64,000 nt of DNA, from positions 186,001-250,000 of the forward strand of contig NZ_PVBM01000005.1 in the NCBI RefSeq assembly GCF_002968575.1, in the 5' to 3' direction. The notes under the pieces were generated by a model. That model saw only the letters and a program-made list of their open reading frames with translations. It made no database searches and was not told where the DNA came from. Position 1 is the stretch's first letter, and each line of letters begins with the position of its first letter. Position numbers and translations under genes: made by a program. Below, piece after piece: positions 8,996 through 16,903 of the stretch. Source of the DNA: Neorhizobium huautlense. Lineage in GTDB: Bacteria; Pseudomonadota; Alphaproteobacteria; Rhizobiales; Rhizobiaceae.

Positions 8996-9133
8996 ACCTT
9001 CTCCCCCGCGGGGAGAAGGTGGCCCAAAGGGCCGGATGAGGGGGCAAAGTCCTCGGTCTCGAAATGGGCGTTCTGCCGTGCGCTTCCTCATCGCCTCGCA
9101 TTCGCTCGGCACTTCTCCCCGCTGGGGAGAAGG
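8996..9133. repeat. Palindromic intergenic repeat with CTTCTCCCC...GGGGAGAAG arms
   Basis: The left end (8998-9019) and right end (9112-9133) are each a self-complementary block of the CTTCTCCCC/GGGGAGAAG type, and the two ends are also related to each other. The space between contains GGATGAGGGGGC and its partial complement. The form matches dispersed palindromic repeats common in rhizobial intergenic regions. It lies between the GMC gene and the hydrolase gene and may end or damp transcription. Confidence 0.6.
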
Positions 9134-9175
9134 GAAAATCTCCCGCGCCGAACACCCAAAGGAGAAGGAAGCAGC

Positions 9176-10255
9176 ATGCCCGATACCGCAAACCACACCG
9201 ATGAAATCCTCCTCAATCGTATCGGCTCGGCCGCCATTATCCGGCTCAACCGGCCGAAGGCGTTGAACAGCCTCAATCTTTCCATGGTACGGACCATGAA
9301 GGCGGCAATGGAGCAGTTTGCGGGCGATCCGGACATTTCCTGCGTAATTTTGAAGGGGGAGGGCGAGCGGGGCCTGTGCGCCGGTGGAGATATCCGCGTC
9401 ATCCACGAGATGGGCAGGACCAGGGACGCTGAGATGACGCGTTTCTGGCGCGAGGAATTTCCGCTCAATTACGCTATTTCCCATTACGGCAAACCCTATG
9501 TCGCGTTGATGGACGGCATCGTCATGGGCGGTGGCGTCGGTGTCGCCTCGCACGGCAAGCATCGCATCGTCACCGAGCGGACGAAACTCGCCATGCCGGA
9601 AACCGGCATCGGCTATGTGCCGGATGTCGGCGCCACCTGGCTCCTGCCGCGCGCTCCGGGCGAAACAGGTACGTGGATGGGGCTGACGGGCGAGATGATC
9701 GGTGCGGCTGACGCAATCTATGCCGATCTTGCCGATGTTTGCGTACCGTCCGAACGGCTCGATGCGCTGGTCGAAGCACTCGGCGAACTGAAGGGTGGCG
9801 CTTCGGACGAGCAGGTCCGCGCGGTGATGGATCGGTTTGCGGTCGTGCCGGGCGAGAGCCAGCTTCAGGCCAATCGCGATTTGATCAGCCGCTGCTTTGG
9901 TTTCGATACCGTTGAGGAGATTGTCGAAGCTCTGAATAAGGAGGATGATGCTTTCGCGGTGAAGACCCGCGAAGTGATCGCCAAACGCTCGCCGACGAGC
10001 CTGAAACTGGCCTTGCGGCTGCTGCGCCTGGGGCGTGGAAGCTCGAGCCTCGTCGAATGCCTGGAGCGCGAGTTCACGGTCGCTTCGGAACTGTTGCACA
10101 ACCATGACTTCTACGAGGGGGTTCGGGCGGCTGTGATCGACAAGGACCGGAACCCGAAATGGCGGCCTCTAACGCTCGAAGAGGTGGGCGAGGCGGAGCT
10201 CGAAAAATATCTCGCCGTGCGGCATCCGGTTCTGTTTGCGGACCATCGGCTATAG
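9176..10255 (+). CDS. 3-hydroxyisobutyryl-CoA hydrolase (crotonase superfamily)
   Basis: A 359-residue member of the enoyl-CoA hydratase/isomerase family. RLNRPKALNSLNLSMV opens the fold. GLCAGGDIRVIHEM supplies the oxyanion hole. MPETGIGYVPDVGATWLLPR is the segment that separates 3-hydroxyisobutyryl-CoA hydrolases (catalytic Glu, PDVG) from ordinary hydratases. It releases CoA from 3-hydroxyisobutyryl-CoA in valine breakdown. The length and the all-helical C-terminal extension also fit the hydrolase subfamily. The next gene encodes the following step of the same pathway, which strengthens the call. GGAGAAGGAAG lies before the ATG. Confidence 0.88.
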   Translation: MPDTANHTDEILLNRIGSAAIIRLNRPKALNSLNLSMVRTMKAAMEQFAGDPDISCVILKGEGERGLCAGGDIRVIHEMGRTRDAEMTRFWREEFPLNYAISHYGKPYVALMDGIVMGGGVGVASHGKHRIVTERTKLAMPETGIGYVPDVGATWLLPRAPGETGTWMGLTGEMIGAADAIYADLADVCVPSERLDALVEALGELKGGASDEQVRAVMDRFAVVPGESQLQANRDLISRCFGFDTVEEIVEALNKEDDAFAVKTREVIAKRSPTSLKLALRLLRLGRGSSSLVECLEREFTVASELLHNHDFYEGVRAAVIDKDRNPKWRPLTLEEVGEAELEKYLAVRHPVLFADHRL

Positions 10256-10335
10256 ATCGGGCCGCGCCCCGAAAATGGAAGCGGGTTTCGGGATAACGAC
10301 CAAACGGCAGGAAGAAGAACAGACGGGAGGGAAAG

Positions 10336-11223
10336 ATGACCAAGATCGCGTTTGTGGGCCTTGGAAATATGGGCGGACCGATGGCCGCCAATCTGGTGAA
10401 GGCGGGCCACGAGGTTCGCGGCTTCGATTTGTCGGAGGCTTCCGTAAAGGCCGCAACAGCAGCCGGTATCAAGGCCGCCGGCGCACTTTCGGAAGCCGTC
10501 AGCGATGCCGAATGCGTCATCACCATGCTGCCGAAAGGCCAGCATGTCACGGCGGTCTGGAGCGATCTGACGACGCTTTTGCCTGAGGGCACGCTGGTCA
10601 TCGACTGCTCCACCATCGATGTGGAAAGCGCCCGCAAGGCGCACAAGCTGGCGGAGGTGATGAACTGCAGCGCGCTCGATGCGCCGGTCTCGGGCGGCAC
10701 GGGCGGAGCGGCGGCCGGGACGCTGACCTTCATGGTCGGCGGTTCGGAAAAGGCTTTCGCAATGGGAAAACCCATATTGGAAGCCATGGGCAAGAAGATC
10801 GTTCATTGCGGTGCCCCCGGGGCCGGGCAGGCGGCGAAGATCTGCAACAACATGATCCTCGGCATTTCGATGATCGGCGTCTGCGAGGCCTTCGGGCTGG
10901 CGGAAAAGCTCGGTCTTTCGCATCAGGCGCTGTTTGACGTCGCCTCCACCTCGTCCGGGCAGTGCTGGTCGCTCACCAGCTATTGCCCGGTTCCGGGGCC
11001 GGTGCCGACCTCGCCCGCCAACAACGATTATAGACCCGGCTTCGCCGCCGCGCTGATGCTGAAGGACCTGACGCTGTCGCAGGAGGCAGCCAGGCAGACG
11101 GGGGCCGCCACGCCGCTCGGGCGTCACGCGTCCGAGCTTTATGCGGAGTTTGAGAAAGCCGGGCATGGCGGCGACGACTTTTCCGCGATCATCCAGATGC
11201 TGCGGGAGAAGGCGGGTGCCTAG
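10336..11223 (+). CDS. mmsB: 3-hydroxyisobutyrate dehydrogenase
   Basis: A 295-residue NAD-dependent beta-hydroxyacid dehydrogenase. The N-terminal IAFVGLGNMGGPMAANLVKAG is the dinucleotide-binding signature. DAPVSGGTGGAAAGTLTFMVGG (about residues 115-136) is the substrate loop. The catalytic lysine is K168 in GAGQAAKICNNM. It oxidises 3-hydroxyisobutyrate to methylmalonate semialdehyde, directly after the upstream hydrolase. An 80-base gap with GGAGGG before the ATG separates the two genes. Related tartronate semialdehyde reductases share the fold, but the neighbour favours the valine pathway. Confidence 0.9.
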   Translation: MTKIAFVGLGNMGGPMAANLVKAGHEVRGFDLSEASVKAATAAGIKAAGALSEAVSDAECVITMLPKGQHVTAVWSDLTTLLPEGTLVIDCSTIDVESARKAHKLAEVMNCSALDAPVSGGTGGAAAGTLTFMVGGSEKAFAMGKPILEAMGKKIVHCGAPGAGQAAKICNNMILGISMIGVCEAFGLAEKLGLSHQALFDVASTSSGQCWSLTSYCPVPGPVPTSPANNDYRPGFAAALMLKDLTLSQEAARQTGAATPLGRHASELYAEFEKAGHGGDDFSAIIQMLREKAGA

Positions 11224-11808
11224 GGTGGATCCGATCTTCTGATGCAGGCGGGCTTCGCCAACACGTTTGGCCACGCCGGCAGCACCGGCATGGTCGGGAA
11301 CGGGGCAGGCAGTGGGTGATGCGGGTAGAAGGTAGATTTTGTCTGCCTGCCCCGGCCGCTTCGGCGATCATTCGAGGATTTCCCAGCCCTCGTCAGACCA
11401 CTTTTCACGACCATCACCGGAACCGAGCCGAGAACCCGAGGAGGAGGCCGGTTCGCGAACCCGGTTCCCATCCGATGACGGGATGATTGTGGCGCGGCGG
11501 CGAGGGAGGGGGACGAAAAGAGCGGCTCGTTCGACGGAAGTCATTGAAGGGGTGGAGGATTATTTTTTGAGAGATCTTCGAATATCCCCGTGGGCATCTG
11601 CGGCTTATTTCGTGGACGAAATGGGAAACGCTTCGGGATACTTCGCCGACCAAAAAGGTTGATCCGGGTTGGGGATTGCAATCGATAGCCGATCAGCGCT
11701 GGACTTTTTCAGAGCAATCATAAAGAGGGGATGGCCGCTTCCGGGCGCAAACCGGAAGCGCCGTCTCGGCAGTCTTGAGGCCGCTTATTTTATGCACGGA
11801 GAAATAAT
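11224..11808. other. 585-bp intergenic region without a convincing gene
   Basis: No frame here has convincing codon use and a ribosome site. A nominal 107-codon frame at 11339-11662 is rich in Arg, Ser, Pro and Glu and looks spurious. A 9-bp hairpin CGCTTCCGG/CCGGAAGCG (11736-11760) lies 50 bases before the next small gene and could be a leader structure. The region could hide a small RNA or a promoter for the gene at 11809, but I cannot show either. Confidence 0.4.
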
Positions 11809-12048
11809 ATGAAAGTTATCAAGCTGATTTCGATCGCCATGATCGCACTGATTGCCGTCATCGGCTTCCGTTGGCACAGATACGTGACCAACAGCGAAAC
11901 GGCGTATGAGGAGATCGGCATCGAACTGAACAGCCGGATGCCGGGGCCCATCAATAAATGGGGATGCGACAGGCTGCACGAAACCTTCGGCAATATTCTG
12001 CCCCCTTACGGCTGCCAGAGCGGCGCCGACGGCCGTCAGTGGCGCTAA
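11809..12048 (+). CDS. Small membrane-anchored or secreted protein of unknown function
   Basis: Seventy-nine residues with a ribosome site GGAG eight bases before the ATG. The N-terminus (residues 1-21) is a hydrophobic helix after MKVIK, fitting a signal anchor or uncleaved signal peptide. The rest is polar with two cysteines, in GCDRLHETFG and YGCQSG, which could form a disulfide in the periplasm, and it ends DGRQWR. It stands alone, before the sulfate operon and after a long gap. I do not recognise a named family, though it looks like a conserved small protein rather than a chance frame. Confidence 0.6.
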   Translation: MKVIKLISIAMIALIAVIGFRWHRYVTNSETAYEEIGIELNSRMPGPINKWGCDRLHETFGNILPPYGCQSGADGRQWR

Positions 12049-12230
12049 GGTACCTGTCCGCCGAGAGCCCGTGGCGCATTCAAGCCCTGGGCTTTTCGGC
12101 GCGGGCCAAAGGGGGCATTGTAAAACAGGGGTAAAAGCTCCGCCAAATGATGCTGAAATGGAGAAAAATTTCCAAGCTCGCCATCTGGCGGGGTCCCCCC
12201 TTCCTCGCGGTCCGTCGTGTCTCCCGGTAG

Positions 12231-12260
12231 TTTCTCCGTCAGTCTCGAACACCGGAGAAA
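12231..12260 (+). promoter_or_regulatory. Hairpin that would hide the sbp ribosome-binding site
   Basis: A perfect 8-bp inverted repeat TTTCTCCG / CGGAGAAA (12231-12238 and 12253-12260, 14-nt loop) places the ribosome site GGAGAAA of sbp inside the stem, four bases before the ATG. This could limit translation until it is opened. The structure is seen in the sequence; the regulation is inferred. Confidence 0.45.
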
Positions 12261-12263
12261 TCC

Positions 12264-13262
12264 ATGCACCGCCTCCTTATCCTCGGCACCGCGCTTGTCG
12301 CCCCCCTGGCCGCGCTTTTCGTAACGCCTGCGCTCGCCCAGCAGCCGAACAAACTCCTCAATGCCTCCTATGACATCGCCCGTGAAATCTTCGCGGCAGA
12401 AAACGAGGCCTTCATCAAGAGCCATCCGGGCGTCACGATCGATCAGTCGCATGCCGGTACCTCCAAGCAGGCCCGGTCCATCGTCGAAGGGCTGGAAGCC
12501 GATGTCGTAACCTTCAACCAGGTGACGGACGTCGATTTCCTGGTCAAACAGGGCTTTGTTTCGGCCGACTGGCAGAAGGAATTCCCGAACAGCGCCTCGC
12601 CCTTCTATTCCTTCCCGTCCTTCCTGGTGCGCGCCGGCAATCCGAAGAACATCAAGGACTGGGGCGATCTGGCGCGTGACGACGTGCATGCCGTCTTCCC
12701 GAACCCCAAGACCTCGGGTAACGCCCGCTACACCTATCTCGCGGCCTATGCCTGGGCCAAGGAAGCCTATGACGGCGACGAGGAAAAGATCGAAGCCTAT
12801 ATCGCCAAGATCTTCGACAATGTTCCGGTCTTCGATACCGGCGGTCGCGCCGCCACGACCACGTTCGTGGAGCGCGAGACGGGCGACGTGCTGATCACCT
12901 TCGAAGCGGAAACCCGCGGAATCGCCAAACAATACGGCGCCGACAAGGTCGAGGCCGTCACGCCATCCGTCAGCCTGCTTGCGGAATTCCCGGTTGCCAT
13001 CGTCGACAAGGTCGCCAAGAAGCACGGCAGCGAAGCGCTCGCCAAATCCTATCTCGATTTCCTCTATTCCGAGGAAGGCCAGCGGATCGCCGCGCAGTTC
13101 GGCCATCGCATCAACAACGAGAAGGTGGCGGCAGAGTTCAAGAGCCAGTTCCCGGAAATCCGGCTCGTCAAGGTGGACGACGTGTTCGGCGGCTGGCAGA
13201 AGATCCAGTCGGAGCATTTCGCGTCCGGCGGCACTCTCGACAAGCTCTACGGCAGCCGTTAA
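12264..13262 (+). CDS. sbp: Sulfate ABC transporter substrate-binding protein
   Basis: A 332-residue periplasmic binding protein with a signal peptide ending ...PALAQ (about residue 26). The mature start LLNASYDIAREIFAAENEAF matches sulfate-binding proteins, as do SHAGTSKQARSIVEGLEADVVT (sulfate contacts), PKTSGNARYTYLAAYAWA and the C-terminal FGGWQKIQSEHFASGGTLD. It delivers sulfate, and possibly thiosulfate, to CysTW. It is first in the sbp-cysT-cysW-cysA operon. The sequence upstream may fold over its ribosome site. Confidence 0.95.
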   Translation: MHRLLILGTALVAPLAALFVTPALAQQPNKLLNASYDIAREIFAAENEAFIKSHPGVTIDQSHAGTSKQARSIVEGLEADVVTFNQVTDVDFLVKQGFVSADWQKEFPNSASPFYSFPSFLVRAGNPKNIKDWGDLARDDVHAVFPNPKTSGNARYTYLAAYAWAKEAYDGDEEKIEAYIAKIFDNVPVFDTGGRAATTTFVERETGDVLITFEAETRGIAKQYGADKVEAVTPSVSLLAEFPVAIVDKVAKKHGSEALAKSYLDFLYSEEGQRIAAQFGHRINNEKVAAEFKSQFPEIRLVKVDDVFGGWQKIQSEHFASGGTLDKLYGSR

Positions 13263-13289
13263 TCCGGCACCCTGACATTATTTGATCCT

Positions 13290-13314
13290 GCCCGGCGGAT
13301 TCTCTTCGCCGGGC
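13290..13314 (+). other. Hairpin between sbp and cysT
   Basis: GCCCGGCG (13290-13297) and CGCCGGGC (13307-13314) form a perfect 8-bp stem with a 9-nt loop, followed by TTTG. It lies 28 bases after the sbp stop. Such hairpins usually stabilise the binding-protein mRNA or partly end transcription, keeping the binding protein in excess. Confidence 0.55.
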
Positions 13315-13341
13315 TTTGCCGTGAAAAAAGGAAGTAGCTGC

Positions 13342-14163
13342 GTGAGACGCAATGTCCTGCCCGGACTGCCATTGTCGCTGGGCGTGACCCTGTTTTATGT
13401 CGGGCTGATTGTCGTGCTCCCGCTGGCGGCGCTCGTCTTCAAGGCGGCGAGCCTCGGGCCCGAGGATTACTGGAGGATCGTCTCATCCAGCCGGGCGCTC
13501 GCGAGCTACCGCGTCACCGTGCTTTCGGCGCTGGGCGCCACAGTCTTCAATCTCTTCTTCGGCCTCGCACTCGCCTGGGTGCTGACCCGCTATCGCTTTC
13601 CCGGCTGGCGCATCGTCGACGCCATGGTCGATCTCCCCTTCGCGCTGCCGACGGCGGTGGCCGGCATTGCGCTGACGGCGCTGTTTACCACCAACGGCTG
13701 GTTCGGCTCGATCCTCGGCGATCTCGGCATCAAGGTGGCCTATACGCCGCTCGGCATCATGATCGCCATGTGCTTTACCTCGCTGCCTTTCATCGTGCGC
13801 ACGGTGCAGCCGGTGCTGGAGGATCTCGATCCGGCGCTGGAAGAGGCGGCGCAATCGCTCGGCGGCTCGGACTGGGCGATCTTTCGCAAGGTCATCCTGC
13901 CGCTCCTGACGCCTGCGCTTCTGGCCGGCGTCTCGCTCTCGTTCGCGCGGGCGCTTGGTGAGTTCGGGGCGATCATCTTCATTGCCGGCAACCAGCCGAT
14001 GTCGACGGAGATCACTGCCCTTTTAATCTTCATCCGGCTCGAGGAATACGACTATCAGGCCGCTGCTGCGATCGCGTCGGTCCTCCTCCTGACAGCGTTC
14101 TTCATGCTCGCGCTCACCAACTGGATGCAGTCGCGGGCGCTGCGCTACACGGCGAGGGGTTGA
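13342..14163 (+). CDS. cysT: Sulfate ABC transporter permease CysT
   Basis: A 273-residue inner-membrane permease with about six helices. The ABC-permease contact loop reads EEAAQSLGGSDWAIFRKVILPLLTPALL. FARALGEFGAIIFIAGNQP is typical of CysT/CysU. I chose the GTG at 13342 because AAGGAAG ends seven bases before it; GTG 13321 and an ATG at 13282, inside the intercistronic hairpin region, are less likely. It pairs with CysW to form the sulfate channel. Confidence 0.92.
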   Translation: MRRNVLPGLPLSLGVTLFYVGLIVVLPLAALVFKAASLGPEDYWRIVSSSRALASYRVTVLSALGATVFNLFFGLALAWVLTRYRFPGWRIVDAMVDLPFALPTAVAGIALTALFTTNGWFGSILGDLGIKVAYTPLGIMIAMCFTSLPFIVRTVQPVLEDLDPALEEAAQSLGGSDWAIFRKVILPLLTPALLAGVSLSFARALGEFGAIIFIAGNQPMSTEITALLIFIRLEEYDYQAAAAIASVLLLTAFFMLALTNWMQSRALRYTARG

Positions 14164-14165
14164 CG

Positions 14166-15053
14166 ATGAGCACTCCCGCTACCCGCCGCGAGCCGCCGCG
14201 CGTTGGCGACCAGCCGCTCTTTCGCCGATTGCTGATCGGCGTGGTGCTCGTCCTCGGCGCCTTCCTGATCCTCGCACCGCTGATCATCATCGGCGTCGAA
14301 GCCTTCGCCAAAGGCTGGGCGGTCTATCGCGATACGATCACCCATCCCGATACGCGCCACGCGATCATGCTGACGGTGCTTGCGGCGCTCGTCGCCGTGC
14401 CGGTCAATACGGTCTTCGGCATCGCAGCCGCCTGGGCGATCACCAAGTTCGATTTCTGGGGCAAGCGTTTCCTGCTCGTTGTGATCGAGATCCCGTTCTC
14501 CGTGTCCCCGATCGTCGCCGGCGTCGCCTATCTTTTCGTCTATGGCCTGCAGGGCATATTCGGGCCAGTGCTGGACGAATATGGGGTCAAGATCCTGTTC
14601 GCGATCCCCGGCATCATTCTGGCCTCGATGTTCGTAACCGCACCCTTCGTCGCGCGCGAACTTATCCCGTTGATGCAGGCTCAGGGGCGCGATCTTGAAG
14701 AGGCGGCGACCTCCCTCGGCGCGTCCGGCTGGCGGACCTTTTTCTCGGTGACGCTGCCGAACATCAAATGGGCGCTGCTTTATGGCGTCGTGCTCTGCAA
14801 TGCGCGCGTCATGGGCGAGTTTGGCGCCGTCTCCGTCGTTTCGGGCAATATCCGCGGCCAGACCAATACGCTGCCGCTCCATATCGAGTTGCTCTATCAC
14901 GACTACCAGGCGGCAGGTGCCTTCGCCTCGGCTTCCATCCTGGCGCTGATCGCCGTCTTCACCATCATTGCCAAGGTGGCGCTGGAGCGCCAGGGGGCGG
15001 GCCGGATCCGACGTCCGGCACTTGCCGCCAATACTGCGGAGAAAACCTCATGA
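14166..15053 (+). CDS. cysW: Sulfate ABC transporter permease CysW
   Basis: A 295-residue permease partner of CysT. The EAA loop reads EEAATSLGASGWRTFFSVTLPNI, and MGEFGAVSVVSGNIRGQTNTLPLHIELLYHDY is strongly conserved in CysW (given here in part as MGEFGAVSVVSG). The start is ATG 14166, preceded by GAGGGG, three bases after the cysT stop. A TTG six bases upstream is less likely. The 3' end overlaps cysA by ATGA. Confidence 0.93.
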   Translation: MSTPATRREPPRVGDQPLFRRLLIGVVLVLGAFLILAPLIIIGVEAFAKGWAVYRDTITHPDTRHAIMLTVLAALVAVPVNTVFGIAAAWAITKFDFWGKRFLLVVIEIPFSVSPIVAGVAYLFVYGLQGIFGPVLDEYGVKILFAIPGIILASMFVTAPFVARELIPLMQAQGRDLEEAATSLGASGWRTFFSVTLPNIKWALLYGVVLCNARVMGEFGAVSVVSGNIRGQTNTLPLHIELLYHDYQAAGAFASASILALIAVFTIIAKVALERQGAGRIRRPALAANTAEKTS

Positions 15054-16072
15054 AAATCCGCCTCGACCACGTCGTCAAAACTTTTGAAACCTTCCGTGCG
15101 GTGAAAGATGTTTCGCTGGAGATCGAAAGCGGTGAACTCGTCGCGCTGCTCGGGCCATCCGGTTCCGGCAAGACGACGATCCTGCGCATGGTCGCCGGCC
15201 TCGAATATGCGGATCAAGGCCACATCTATTTCGGCGATCAGGATGCGACCGATATTCCCGTGCGCGATCGCGGCGTCGGTTTCGTCTTCCAGCACTATGC
15301 GCTTTTTCCGCATATGACGGTCGCGGAAAACATCGCCTTCGGCATGAAGGTGTCCAGGGTGAAACGCGAAAAGGCGGCGATCGACGCCCGCGTTTTGGAT
15401 CTGTTGCGTCTGGTTCGCCTCGAAGGCCTCGGCGATCGGTTTCCGGCGCAGATTTCCGGCGGCCAAAGGCAGCGTGTGGCGCTTGCCCGCGCACTTGCGG
15501 TCGATCCCAAGGTGCTGCTGCTCGACGAACCGTTCGGCGCGCTCGATGCAAATGTCCGCCGCGACCTTCGCCGCTGGCTGCGCGAGATCCATTCGGAACT
15601 CGGCATCACCACGCTCTTCGTCACCCATGACCAGGAAGAGGCGCTCGACCTTGCCGACCGGGTTGTGATCCTGAAAGACGGCCAGATCGTCCAGCAGGGC
15701 ACCCCGGAAGAGGTCTGCCGTGATCCGAAATCGTCCTTCGTCATGAAATTCCTCGGCGATGCCAACGTGATCGCTGCCGAAGTGCGCGACGGCAGGGCCT
15801 ATGCCAGCGGCGCCGCGATCGAGGTTTCCGGCCTGGCGAACGGCAAGGCCGAGCTTTATGCGCGTCCGACCGATCTCGACTGGTCGCTGCAAGGCCCCGG
15901 CATTCCCGCCAGCATCATCCGCGTACTCGACCGCGCCGACGGTCGCCGGGTGTTGGCGACGGCCGAGACTGGCGAGCATCTGGAATTCGATGTCGAGCCG
16001 GAACGCCTCGTGAAAGCAGGGGATGGCGGCTTCGTGACATTGCGGCGGGCGAAAGTGTTCCTGCTTACTTAA
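15050..16072 (+). CDS. cysA: Sulfate/thiosulfate import ATP-binding protein CysA
   Basis: A 340-residue ATPase. Walker A is GPSGSGKTT, the Q-loop is FVFQHYALFPHMTV, the signature [16 protein letters not shown], Walker B VLLLDEPFGALD, and the switch histidine is in FVTHDQEEA. A C-terminal regulatory domain of about 100 residues follows, as usual for CysA. It energises CysTW. The start overlaps cysW by four bases; the long frame upstream of it is inside cysW. It is the last gene of the operon. A weak AT-rich stem AATTGC/GCAATT lies just after the stop. Confidence 0.95.
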   Translation: MKIRLDHVVKTFETFRAVKDVSLEIESGELVALLGPSGSGKTTILRMVAGLEYADQGHIYFGDQDATDIPVRDRGVGFVFQHYALFPHMTVAENIAFGMKVSRVKREKAAIDARVLDLLRLVRLEGLGDRFPAQISGGQRQRVALARALAVDPKVLLLDEPFGALDANVRRDLRRWLREIHSELGITTLFVTHDQEEALDLADRVVILKDGQIVQQGTPEEVCRDPKSSFVMKFLGDANVIAAEVRDGRAYASGAAIEVSGLANGKAELYARPTDLDWSLQGPGIPASIIRVLDRADGRRVLATAETGEHLEFDVEPERLVKAGDGGFVTLRRAKVFLLT

Positions 16073-16269
16073 AGTTGTATTAAAATTGCATTTGCAATTA
16101 TTGATACTGTATGCGAAGGTTGTTGCGTAAGCATACCTGCCCCGCATGTCGTCAGCTATCGTTGTCACCCTTCTGGAGGTCGCCGGCTCGCCGCGCGCCA
16201 GGGTTCTCCTTTGCGTGAGCGATCCGACTGCCGGCGTTCACGGGGCGCCACCTACGCTTGGAGGGGCGC

Positions 16270-16884
16270 ATGTCGTTTTCAATCGCAAACCATAAACTTG
16301 TTTCGCAGGGCGTCGATATTCTCGATGAGGGCACGACCAAAATGGGCGGGGCGCTCGATCCCCGTTTTCTGGTCATCCACTATACCGCCGGGGCCTCTTT
16401 CGATGGAGACCTTCAGTCGCTTGCCCGCGACAAGGAGACCCAGGCGTCGGTCCACCTCCTCATCGGGCGGGACGGAAAGGTGGCGCAGATCGTGCCGTTC
16501 AATCGTGTCGCCTGGCATGCCGGGCGGAGCCAGTGGGGAGAAATCGCCGGCCTCAACAGTCATTCGATAGGCATTGAACTTTCCAACGGCGGTGTTCTGA
16601 CAAAACTTGCGAACGGCAAGTTCACGACGTGGTTCGGCAAGGAAATCCCGGATGGCGAGGTCATGGAGGCAGCTCACGAGCGGGGAGGGCCTGTGCGCGG
16701 CTGGCATACATATCCGCAGAAGCAGCTGGACAGGCTGATCGAGGTCGCCCACGCACTGCATGCAAAATACAACTTCCTCGACATTTTGGGCCATGACGAC
16801 ATCTCGTGGCCGCGAAAGTCGGACCCCGGTCCGGCCTTCCCAATGAATTCCGTACGGTCGCGTATCCTCGGGCGCCATACCTGA
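16270..16884 (+). CDS. N-acetylmuramoyl-L-alanine amidase, AmpD/Amidase_2 type
   Basis: A 204-residue zinc amidase that cuts the bond between N-acetylmuramic acid and L-alanine in peptidoglycan or its fragments. The zinc ligands expected in this family are all present: H37 in LVIHYTAG, H175 in GHDDISWPR and D185 in KSDPGPAF. No signal peptide is visible, so it may act in the cytoplasm on recycled anhydro-muropeptides, or it may be of phage-lysozyme descent. GGAGGGG lies just before the chosen ATG at 16270. It is unlinked to the flanking sulfate operon and converges on the AlkC-like gene. Confidence 0.87.
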   Translation: MSFSIANHKLVSQGVDILDEGTTKMGGALDPRFLVIHYTAGASFDGDLQSLARDKETQASVHLLIGRDGKVAQIVPFNRVAWHAGRSQWGEIAGLNSHSIGIELSNGGVLTKLANGKFTTWFGKEIPDGEVMEAAHERGGPVRGWHTYPQKQLDRLIEVAHALHAKYNFLDILGHDDISWPRKSDPGPAFPMNSVRSRILGRHT

Positions 16885-16903
16885 TCCGGGACTGGCAACT
16901 GCG

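Noticed and set aside
11339..11662. A 107-codon frame in the gap after mmsB
   Set aside because: It has a low-complexity Ser/Pro/Glu/Arg product, no ribosome site and no family resemblance.
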